Assembly (NCBI GenBank): GCA_025808875.1 | Contig: CP075528.1 | Span: 3,098,473-3,162,472, forward strand | DNA: 64,000 nt | From: Enhydrobacter sp. | GTDB lineage: Bacteria > Pseudomonadota > Alphaproteobacteria > Reyranellales > Reyranellaceae | Reading direction: 5' to 3' | Part shown: positions 36,159-43,800 of the stretch, piece by piece | Layout: each line of letters starts with the position of its first letter | How positions within the stretch are numbered: the stretch's first letter is position 1 | Position numbers and translations under genes: made by a program | The notes under the pieces: model-generated | Database searches by the model: none | What the model saw: only the letters and a program-made list of their open reading frames with translations | What the model was told of the DNA's origin: nothing

Positions 36159-36992
36159 ATGGGCAAGCGTCTCAGCGACGAGGCGGTGGCGCGCTACCGC
36201 CGCGACGGCTACCACTTTCCGCTGCGCGTCCTGTCGGCCGGCGAGGCGCGCTCCTGCCGCGAGCGGCTCGAGGCGCAGGAGCGCGCGCTCGGCGGGCCGC
36301 TGCAGGGCGAGATGCGCCACAAGGTGCACCTGCTCTTCACCTGGGCCAACGAGCTGGTGCGCCATCCGGCGATCCTCGATGCCGTCGAGGACGTGATCGG
36401 CCCCGACATCCTGTGCTGGAGCACGACCTTCTTCACCAAGGAGGCGCGCTCGCCCTCCTTCGTCTCATGGCACCAGGACGCGACCTACTGGGGCCTCTCG
36501 ACCGACGACGTCGTCACCGCCTGGATCGCCTTCGCCGACGCGCCGGTCGAGAGCGGCGCCATGAAGTTCTGGCCGGGCAGCCATCTCAGGCGCCAGCTCG
36601 AGCACCGCGACACCTTCGACAGGGACAACCTGCTGACCCGCGGCCAGGAGATCGCCGTCGAGGTGCCGGCGGGCGAAGGCGTCGACGTGCCGCTCCGGGC
36701 CGGCGAGATGTCGCTGCACCACGTCCTGCTGGTGCACGGCTCGGGCCCCAACACCACCGACGACCGGCGCATCGGCTTCGCCGTGCGCTACATCCCGCCG
36801 CACGTGCGCCAGCTCAAGGTGCGCGATTCGGCGACCCTCGTGCGCGGCCGCGACACGCACGGCAACTTCGACCTCGAGCCCGCGCCCCGGGCCGATCTCG
36901 ATGCCGCCGCGCTCGCCGCCCACCGCGACGCGACGGAACGCTCGGCGAAGGCCCTCTATTCAGGCACGGATCGGACGAGGTTCCGGGCCTGA
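36159..36992 (+). CDS. Phytanoyl-CoA dioxygenase (PhyH) family protein
   Basis: This 277-aa PhyH-type Fe(II)/2-oxoglutarate oxygenase has H105-x-D107 (WHQDATYWG), the distal histidine H193 (LLVHGSGPN) and RRIGFAVRYIPP in the position of the 2-oxoglutarate-binding arginine. Length matches the core family, unlike the longer PhyH gene at 2052. It starts 18 bp after the molybdopterin enzyme, so it is probably expressed with it. The substrate is unknown. Confidence 0.87.
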   Translation: MGKRLSDEAVARYRRDGYHFPLRVLSAGEARSCRERLEAQERALGGPLQGEMRHKVHLLFTWANELVRHPAILDAVEDVIGPDILCWSTTFFTKEARSPSFVSWHQDATYWGLSTDDVVTAWIAFADAPVESGAMKFWPGSHLRRQLEHRDTFDRDNLLTRGQEIAVEVPAGEGVDVPLRAGEMSLHHVLLVHGSGPNTTDDRRIGFAVRYIPPHVRQLKVRDSATLVRGRDTHGNFDLEPAPRADLDAAALAAHRDATERSAKALYSGTDRTRFRA

Positions 36993-37006
36993 AGGCCGCA
37001 AAGCGC

Positions 37007-37804
37007 CTAGTGTCTCCAGCTCGTGTCGATGCGGTCGAGCTTGCGGATCAGGGCGGCAAATTCGAGGTCGCCGCCGCCGGTGTTGTCGTCGCAGAAGCCC
37101 TCGAGCTGGGCGCGCGACTTGCCGGCGACGTTGTCGCCCATCACCGCGATGGTGCCGGCGGCGCCGGCGTCGATCTGGGTCTGGCAGGCGCGCTCGAGGC
37201 GATAGAGCCGGAGGAACGCCTCGGCCACCGAGCGGCCGGTGGTCAGCAGCCCGTGGTTGCGCAGCATCATCGCCGTCTTGTCGCCGAGATCGACCAGCAG
37301 GCGCGAGCGCTCGTCGAGCTCGAGGCTGACGCCCTCGTAGTCGTGATAGGCGAGGTTGCCGTGGAACGCCGTGGCGTTCATCGAGATCGGCAGCAGCCCC
37401 TCGCGCGTCGCCGCCACCGCCATGCCGGCGCGGGTGTGGGTGTGCATGACGGCGCGATGGCGGTCCTGGTGCGCCATGTGGATCGCCGAATGGATGACGA
37501 AGCCGGCGTAGTTCACCGGATGCGTCGCCTCGCCGATGGTGTTGCCGTCGAGGTCGATCTTGACCAGGTTCGAGGCCGTCACCTCGTCGTAGTTGAGGCC
37601 GAACGGGTTGATGAGGAAGTGCGGCTGGTCGCCCGGCACGCGTGCCGTCAGATGGCCGTAGATCAGTTCGGTCCAGCCGAAATGATCGACCAGGCGATAG
37701 GCCGCCGCGAGCTGGCGGCGCAGCACCGCCTCGCCCTCGGCGGGCGGCAGGGAATAGACGTCGACGCCGGTGACCGGCAGATCGGCAGCGATGGGTGCGT
37801 TCAT
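37007..37804 (-). CDS. Class II aldolase/adducin family protein
   Basis: This 265-aa protein has the class II aldolase fold that splits sugar phosphates or related hydroxy-acids with a divalent metal. Visible motifs are YGHLTARVPGDQPHFLINP, MHTHTRAGMAVAA with two metal-ligand histidines (HTH), and RNHGLLTTGRSVAEAF with the third histidine. The start is uncertain between ATG 37804 and 37819; neither has a good ribosome site. It is divergent from the methyltransferase gene with only 36 bp between start codons, so promoters must be compressed or shared. Confidence 0.85.
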   Translation of the reverse strand: MNAPIAADLPVTGVDVYSLPPAEGEAVLRRQLAAAYRLVDHFGWTELIYGHLTARVPGDQPHFLINPFGLNYDEVTASNLVKIDLDGNTIGEATHPVNYAGFVIHSAIHMAHQDRHRAVMHTHTRAGMAVAATREGLLPISMNATAFHGNLAYHDYEGVSLELDERSRLLVDLGDKTAMMLRNHGLLTTGRSVAEAFLRLYRLERACQTQIDAGAAGTIAVMGDNVAGKSRAQLEGFCDDNTGGGDLEFAALIRKLDRIDTSWRH

Positions 37805-37840
37805 CGGGGTATGATCCATCAAAATCGGGGGGAACGCCAG

Positions 37841-38863
37841 ATGGCCGACGACCAGAGAAAGACCGACGGGCCGCGGCTCGACACGACGCGCCTGCAGAAG
37901 ATCGCCCAGGCCTACTGGGAGAGCGCCGCGCTGATGGCGGCGGTCGAGCTCGAGATCTTCACCGCCATCGCGCGCGGCCACGACACGATCCCGACGCTGG
38001 CGAAGGCGGTCGACATCACCGAGCGCAACGCCGAGCGGCTGCTGACGGCGCTCGTTGCCATGACCCTGCTGGAGCGCAGCGGTGAGCGCTTCGGCAACGC
38101 CGCCGACGTCCAGCGCTTCCTGGTCAAGGACGGCGAGCGCTACGCCGGCCCGTGGATCCTGTTCACCAAGCCGCGCTGGACGGCCTATGGCGAGCTGAGC
38201 CAGCGCCTGCGCCGGCGCGAGGAGAACCGGCTCGGCTCCTACGAGAGCTTCACGGTCGAGGACGCGCGGCGCTACCACGCCGCCACCTATTCGATCGGCA
38301 TGGGCGCGGCCCGCCTGTTCAGCCGCCAGGTCGATCTCGCCGGCCGCCGGAAGCTGCTCGATCTCGGCGGCGGCTCGGGCGCCTATTCCATCGTCGCCAC
38401 CGCGACCTGGCCCGGCCTGAAGGCGATCGTGCTCGACCTGCCGCCGGTCGCCGTCGTGGCCGACGAGTACATCGCCGCCAACGGCGCCGGCGACCGCGTC
38501 TCCACCCTGGCCGGCGACTTCACCCGCACGCCCTTCCCGCCCGATGTCGACGTCGTGGTGATGGCGAGCAACCTGCCGCAATACGAGCCCGACCTGATCC
38601 GGCTGGTGGTCGGCAAGGCCTTCGCCGCGCTGGTGCCGGGCGGCGAGATGCACCTGATCGGCGAGACCCTGCACGACGACCGCCGCGGGCCGCTCTCGGC
38701 GGCGCTGTGGGGGCTGAACGAGGCGGTCTACGGCAGCACCGGCGTCGCCCACACCGAGGCCGAGGTGAAATCCTACCTGGCCGGCGCGGGCTTCGCCGAC
38801 GTCGCCGTCCATGCCTTCGTGCCGGGCGTGCTGTCGAGGGTGACCGGCCGCAAGCCCGGCTGA
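37841..38863 (+). CDS. O-methyltransferase with N-terminal dimerisation domain
   Basis: This 340-aa protein has an N-terminal winged-helix dimerisation domain (AVELEIFTAI...VDITERNAERLLTALVAM, residues about 28-80). A class I SAM methyltransferase domain follows with motif I LLDLGGGSGAYSI, motif II KAIVLDLPPV, and the post-motif FAALVPGGEMHLIGE. The layout matches CrtF/hydroxyneurosporene or acetylserotonin O-methyltransferases. A His acting as general base is not obvious, so the chemistry is not fixed. ATG 37841 follows GGGGGGAACGCCAG, a usable ribosome site. tRNA-Glu is the next gene, 53 bp downstream. Confidence 0.85.
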   Translation: MADDQRKTDGPRLDTTRLQKIAQAYWESAALMAAVELEIFTAIARGHDTIPTLAKAVDITERNAERLLTALVAMTLLERSGERFGNAADVQRFLVKDGERYAGPWILFTKPRWTAYGELSQRLRRREENRLGSYESFTVEDARRYHAATYSIGMGAARLFSRQVDLAGRRKLLDLGGGSGAYSIVATATWPGLKAIVLDLPPVAVVADEYIAANGAGDRVSTLAGDFTRTPFPPDVDVVVMASNLPQYEPDLIRLVVGKAFAALVPGGEMHLIGETLHDDRRGPLSAALWGLNEAVYGSTGVAHTEAEVKSYLAGAGFADVAVHAFVPGVLSRVTGRKPG

Positions 38864-38872
38864 TCTGGCCGG

Positions 38873-38901
38873 TTGCGCCAACCCGGCCCTTCGACTATCT
38901 G
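38873..38901 (+). promoter_or_regulatory. Predicted tRNA-Glu promoter
   Basis: TTGCGC (38873-38878) and TATCTG (38896-38901) are 17 bp apart, placing a start about 7 bp later and 9 bp before the mature tRNA. The -10 is a fair match. Confidence 0.45.
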
Positions 38902-38916
38902 TCGCCCTCCGGCCTC

Positions 38917-38992
38917 GCTCCCTTCGTCTAGAGGCCCAGGACGCGGCCCTCTCAAGGCTGAAACACGGGTTCGAATCCCGTAGGGAGCGCCA
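38917..38992 (+). tRNA. tRNA-Glu (anticodon CTC)
   Basis: A 76-nt cloverleaf can be drawn by eye. The acceptor stem GCTCCCT pairs with AGGGAGC, the D-loop holds the usual GTCTAGAGGCCCAGGA, and the anticodon stem CGGCC/GGCTG has one G-U. The loop CTCTCAA gives anticodon CTC, and the T arm ACGGGTTCGAATCCCGT is perfect. CCA is encoded (38990-38992). It matches bacterial tRNA-Glu closely over its whole length. A tandem repeat and a RepA-like gene lie right after it, the usual situation for island integration next to a tRNA, though I saw no duplicated 3' end elsewhere in the window. Confidence 0.95.
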
Positions 38993-39015
38993 GCCGCCCT
39001 CGGGCGCCGCCGGCT

Positions 39016-39352
39016 GAATTGAAAAACGGGAAAATATTCCGACGCCCGCCCCACCGGCCGCACGCGGACCGGACCGCCGCCGCGCCGCCTCCCGAATTAA
39101 AAAACGGGAAAATATTCCGGCGCCCGCCCCACCGGTCGCACGCGGACCGGACCGCCGCCGCGCCGCCTCCTGAATTAAAAAACGGGAAAATATTCCGGCG
39201 CCCGTCCCACCGGCCGCGCGCGGACCGGATCGCCGCCGCGCTGCCTCCTGAATTAAAAAACGGGAAAATATTCTGGCGCCCGTGCCGCCGGTCGCGCGCC
39301 GACCCGGGGGCCGTCGCGCCGCCTCCCGAATTAAAAAAAGGGAAAATATTCG
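39016..39352. repeat. Five tandem copies of a 78-bp repeat
   Basis: Units begin at 39016, 39094, 39172, 39250 and 39328, exactly 78 bp apart; the last one is cut short. Each has an AT-rich core (GAATTAAAAAACGGG then AAAATATTCC) inside a very GC-rich remainder, with a few substitutions per copy. 78 is a multiple of three, so open frames run through all copies in several frames, but codon use and lack of starts argue against a real protein. It sits between tRNA-Glu and the RepA-like ATPase gene and may be an origin, binding array or structural element. Confidence 0.9.
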
Positions 39353-39378
39353 CCGGCCCGTCCCGGCGAGCGCCCGGC

Positions 39379-39527
39379 GTGTCCCGCTGTCCCACCCGGT
39401 TGGGACACGTCCGACGCCGATGCCACGAGGCTTTTGTCCGCGAGTGTCCCATGTCTCGCCACCCCCCGCCCCCTGGACACGCCGTGGGACACCGAGGTGG
39501 ACACTTCCCGGGACACGCCCCGGGACA
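39379..39527. promoter_or_regulatory. Cluster of GGGACA/TGTCCC motifs, iteron-like
   Basis: About nine copies of TGTCCC, GGGACA or the shorter TGGACAC appear in 150 bp, in both orientations, near 39379, 39388, 39401, 39444, 39474, 39485, 39498, 39510 and 39521. Such a dense set upstream of a replication-type ATPase is what iterons or a repressor operator look like. The remainder of the stretch up to 39646 is non-coding, with an AT-richer part around 39569 (TTGACATCATCATACATATT) that may be the gene's promoter. Confidence 0.55.
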
Positions 39528-39646
39528 ACGGACCCGGTCTGCCCCGGCGGGACCCGCGGATCGCGGCGCTTGACATCATCATACATATTCCCCACATACG
39601 TTCATACGGCCCGGCTTTCAATCCCGGGCCAGGAGTTCCGCCGCCG

Positions 39647-40576
39647 ATGCTCGATCCCGATTCCGTTCCGCGCCCCATGACCGCGCCCGAGCTGCTCCAG
39701 GTGCGGGCGATGCCGGCGAAGACCCTGCTGCCGCCGCTGCTCGGCACGCAGACCCTGGCGCTGCTGCACGGCCCGCGCGGGCTGGGCAAGAGCTGGTTCG
39801 CCATGGCGCTGGCGCGCGCCGTCGCCGCCGGCGAGCCGATCCTGGGCTGGACGCCGCCCCAGCCCTGCCCGGTGCTCTATTTCGACGGCGAGATGACGGG
39901 GAACGACATGAAGACGCGGCTGGCGAGCCTCGGCCCGCCGCCGCCGCTGCTGCAATTCCTGGTCGCCGAGCTGAGCTCCGTCGCCCTGCCCGACTTCGCC
40001 TATCGCGACGGCCAGCAGATCCTGTGGGCGATGCTGAGCCGGCTGCGGCCACCGGCGCTGCTCGTGTTCGACAGCCTGGCGAGCCTGACCAGTTTCAGCA
40101 CCAACGACCCCGACCGCTGGACCGAGCTGCAGCTCTTCCTGCTCCGCCTCCGGCGGATCGGCTTCGCCGTGCTGCTGATCCACCATTCCAACCGCAAGGG
40201 TTTCCAGCGTGGCACCAACCGGCGCGAGGACCTGCTCGACGTCGTCATCGGCCTGCGCCGGCCATCCGGCCATCGCGCGCGCGACGGCGCCCACTTCATC
40301 CTCGAGGTGGAGAAGGCGCGCAGCGTGCACGGCACCGCGCTCGACCCGATCGAGGCGCGGCTGGTGCGCGGGGCCGACGGCACGATGACGTGGGACTGGC
40401 GGACCGCCGCGCGCGGCAACCTCGAACGCTTCGCCGGGCTGCTGAAGCTCGGCCTCGGCGTCGGCCAGGCCGCGCGCGAACTCGGCCTGCCGCGGAGCAC
40501 GGCCTATCGCATGAGGGAGACGGCGATGGAGGCGGGGTTGCTGGGCGACGCGAAGAGTGCGGCGCCTGACGGGTGA
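39647..40576 (+). CDS. RepA-like AAA family ATPase (hexameric replicative-helicase type)
   Basis: This 309-aa protein is of the RepA/RecA-like AAA_25 group found in plasmids and prophages. It has Walker A GPRGLGKSWFA, a Walker-B strand PALLVFDSLASL, and VLLIHHSNRKGFQRGTNRREDLLDVVIGLRRP, typical of the RepA helicase family. The C-terminal helix-turn-helix (GVGQAARELGLPRSTAYRMRE, residues about 275-295) suggests DNA binding. The chosen ATG at 39647 has AGGAG upstream; the open frame goes back to 39434 through the motif cluster. It is the only replication-type gene by tRNA-Glu, pairing loosely with the DUF3987 gene at 16629. Confidence 0.75.
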   Translation: MLDPDSVPRPMTAPELLQVRAMPAKTLLPPLLGTQTLALLHGPRGLGKSWFAMALARAVAAGEPILGWTPPQPCPVLYFDGEMTGNDMKTRLASLGPPPPLLQFLVAELSSVALPDFAYRDGQQILWAMLSRLRPPALLVFDSLASLTSFSTNDPDRWTELQLFLLRLRRIGFAVLLIHHSNRKGFQRGTNRREDLLDVVIGLRRPSGHRARDGAHFILEVEKARSVHGTALDPIEARLVRGADGTMTWDWRTAARGNLERFAGLLKLGLGVGQAARELGLPRSTAYRMRETAMEAGLLGDAKSAAPDG

Positions 40577-40638
40577 GGCACTTGTCACGATTGAGACGCA
40601 TTCATTGGCAGTGCCGCATAGCGTCCCAAAGTCGCTCA

Positions 40639-40673
40639 AGAATCAAAACGGGCGGACTACTCATCCGCCCGTT
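40639..40673 (-). terminator. Intrinsic terminator of the tracrRNA
   Basis: On the minus strand a perfect 10-bp stem (AACGGGCGGA / TCCGCCCGTT) with a 7-nt loop is followed by TTTTGATTCTT. It ends the minus-strand transcript that starts near 40757. The opposite strand has a purine-rich tail, so it acts in one direction. Confidence 0.85.
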
Positions 40674-40757
40674 GATCCCATTGCCGCAGCGCCGGGAAAC
40701 ATCTCACGAGACGAACTCTTATCGGGTTGTGAGTCTCGCAGCTACCAAGTCGATAAC
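40640..40757 (-). ncRNA. tracrRNA of the type II-C CRISPR system
   Basis: Predicted from sequence, about 115-120 nt long. Positions 40735-40755 contain a 21-nt exact match to the CRISPR repeat, in the sense needed to base-pair with crRNA from a minus-strand array. Past a small asymmetric bulge (AC in crRNA against ACTCA) a further stem pairs GGTTG with CAACC, extendable through one mismatch to GTC with GAT, giving upper stem, bulge and lower stem as in known dual guides. The 3' part has candidate hairpins and ends in the terminator at 40639-40673. A promoter (40764-40791) lies just upstream. The gene is divergent from cas9. Ends are inferred. Confidence 0.88.
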
Positions 40758-40763
40758 GGTTGT

Positions 40764-40791
40764 ACTTTAGCGCCCGACCTGTTGCGGTCAA
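40764..40791 (-). promoter_or_regulatory. Predicted tracrRNA promoter
   Basis: Minus strand: TTGACC (40791-40786), 16 bp, TAAAGT (40769-40764). The start would be about 40757, a few bases before the anti-repeat. Confidence 0.6.
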
Positions 40792-40837
40792 GCAAAAGAT
40801 TGCAGTACAACTGAACGTTGCGACTGTAGGGGATCGC

Positions 40838-43800
40838 ATGACTGAACCCATTGCCACCATTCCGGGACGCTATGATGACGGCGCGCGCCGCAAGGCCATC
40901 GACGCTGCGGTCGGCAAACGCCGCCACTCGACCCGATTTGCCAATCTTGGCGTTTTCACCGGCTATCGCATCGGCTTCGACATCGGCAATGGCAACATCG
41001 GCTGGTGCATCCTCTTCGAGCGCGGTCCGGTAGCGCACTTCCTGACGGCCGAAGCCATCGCCGACCACAATGCTGCGCTCGCTGTCGGATTGCCGAAGAC
41101 CCAGCTTCCCAACCTCGACCTGTTCGTCCCGCTGGGCACACACAAATTCTCGGCCCGCGACAATGACGGCAAATCGTTGTCCAAGGTGCGCGCCAGCGCG
41201 CGTGCCCGACGTCGCACCCTCGACGCCCGACAATGGCGGCGGTGGCATCTGCGCGAACTGCTGGTGCAAAAGGGTCTACTCCCGGCAAGTGAGCCCGAGG
41301 GCAAGGAGGAACTCGAGCGAGACCCCGGACTGAAGGACAACAAAGGACGCCTCGAAAAGGCCGATGTGCTGCGTGTTCGCCTTCTCGAACCCGGCGTTGC
41401 ATCCCATCAATATGATCTCGGTCGTGCCCTCTATGCCGCCCTCAAGCGACGAGGTTGGATGAAACCGGTGGGACGTGCCGGCGTCCGGGAAGACTCTACT
41501 TTCGGCAGCGGCGCCACGGCCAAGTACCGGCAGGTATTGGCGTCGTTCGGCTGCCGCACAGTGGGGCAGTTTCTAGATCGATGCCAAACCGACGCCCGAG
41601 CCGATGGCAATGCCATTCGCAAGCGGCACAAGCCGCTGACATGGCAGAAGACTCATGCCAAGGAGCAACCCAAGGAAGGCGCCGCGCCGAAGAGTTACGA
41701 GGTGTTTCCCTTCCTCTCCCCGACCTTCGAATTGATGTGGGAAGAAGCCGAAGCGCTGCGGGTCGCCCAGAAGAGCAAGGTACCGATTCCCGATGATGTC
41801 TGGGCCGACATCAAGCGCAAGGCTCAGTTCCGGCGGCTGCTCAAGCCCACCAAGCCCGGCCGTTGTCAGTTCTTGCGCAACGAATGGCGCTGCATTCGAG
41901 CTCTGCCGACCTTCCAAGAATTTCGCATCTTGCAACAAGTCGACAACCTTCGTGTCGGCGGCTCCGCTCTGAACGACAAGCAGTTCGCCTTGGCTGCGGA
42001 CATACTGCGCGGCGTCGACAAGATTTCATTGAAAGAGTTGGCCAAGCGAATGGGGGAGCCACGTCTCGGCCGGCATGAAAAGGACGACGCCCGGACATTG
42101 GTCGGCGCGAGGACCGATATCGGTCTGGCCGACACCCTCGGCGCGGCATGGCAGACCATCGCGGACATCGCCGAGCGCGACCGATGGGTCATGCGTTTGC
42201 TTTCGAGAAAGACGATGGCCCTCGCCGACCGCGAGCCCGAACCCTGGACCGCGGACGACGAGTCCAAGCTGGAGGTCGACTGCGCCAAGACCTTCGGAAT
42301 GGGCGCACTTCAGAAGGTTCGCGCCAACGCCAACATCTTCGAGGACAGCTTTGCCGATCTGTCCGTCAAGGCCGCCAAAATCCTGTCCGATGGCTTGCGG
42401 CAGCGCCTCGACCACGACACACGGATGAACCTCCTCGCCAAGGAAGAAGGTGCCGCGGTCGACGCCATCAGACTGTTCGAGCGGCTTCCCTACTATGGCG
42501 AAGTCATGCCCGACCTCGTGGTGGAGGCGGACCGCTTCGCTCCGCGCGAGCGCACCGCCCCCGAAGAGCTGGAGCATGGCCGCGCGCCAAACCCGGATGT
42601 CCATATCGTCCTGAATCGCTTGCGCAAGGTGACGAATGCCATCGTCGACATGATGGGCGGCATCCTGCCCACGAGTTGCACGGTGGAAGTCGCACGTGAA
42701 GCCCTATCGGAAGACGCCGCCGAGAAGCGCGACCAACAGATGCGCGCTCGGGAGAGATTGCGCGGTTCCATCGTCACGGACATTCAGCGCGCATTGGGCG
42801 AGAAGCCCCTTCCGGTCGGGCCACGGCTCGACAAACTGGTGGATCGCTGGATCGCGGCCATTCGGCAAGGATGGCGCGACTACGATGGCAATTCGATCGA
42901 GCGCAGCCTCCTTTGCGAAGGCACGACGTACCAGCTCGATCACGTCAGCCCGGCCGCCTTCGGTGAGTTCCAGCAGGGGAATCTCTTCGTCTCTCAATTC
43001 AATCAGCAGAAGGGAAGGCAGCTCCCGTGGCAGGCGTTCCCGGCCTTCAGAGCTGCATTACTCGCCTTCGCCCAATTCGGCCTGGAGAGTCAGCGCGACA
43101 GCCTGAAAGCGGTGCTCAAGCGATCGGGCGTTCGCGGCAGAGAGAGGTTGGAGAGGCGCGTCGCGCAGCTCGACGAGAGGTTGGCTTCCTACGATGTGCT
43201 GCGGCCAGCTGCGCGGCCGGACGTCCTTGTTCGCCTGCAACGGACCCAAACCAGCGAGATCGAACGCCTCCTCGAGCCGTCCGGCGGCGATGGCGAATTC
43301 AAGCGCGGCAAGGTGATGGCGTTTCGCCCTGGTGAGCAGGCGGCCTTGTTCAAGCGGTTGGGACCTGATGCGACCGTTCCAGAGGGCGACTTCGCGGCAC
43401 GTGACGTCTCGAACATCGGATGGTCTTCCAAGTTGGCCATCCGCTACCTGACGCATCTCGGCGCCAACGTGGTTTCCGTCAAGCCATGGGCCGTGCATGC
43501 GCTGCGATGCATGTTCGATATCAACAAGGATCGACAGGACCTGCGCAATCACGCCATCGACGCTTTCCTGATTGCGCATTTCGACGAACGCGTGATGCGC
43601 CCTGCCTTTCAGAAACTCCGCGGTCAGCACTACGAAGATCTATACAACAGCGAGTTCCTGCGTGTTGCACTCGATGGCGTCTCGGCTTCGGATGGCGTGT
43701 TTCAGGCCCTGAAGGACAACCTGACGTCGCTGGATGCGACGCTGCGCTATATCGCCACCGCCCACAGACCCGATCACAAGTGGAATCCCGGCGACACTAC

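Noticed and set aside
32679..36365. A 1228-codon minus-strand frame
   Set aside because: It is antisense to ltaE, the molybdopterin enzyme and the PhyH gene; no ribosome site and no recognisable domain.
38917..38992. att site duplication of the tRNA-Glu end at the right side of the CRISPR locus
   Set aside because: I looked for the T-arm/acceptor sequence elsewhere in the window and saw no second copy.
39016..39595. Protein encoded by the 78-bp repeats (minus-strand NIFPFFNSGG pattern or plus-strand LKNGKIF pattern)
   Set aside because: 78 is a multiple of three so any frame stays open; there is no start with a ribosome site and the frames also pass through the motif cluster and aldolase strand without a domain.
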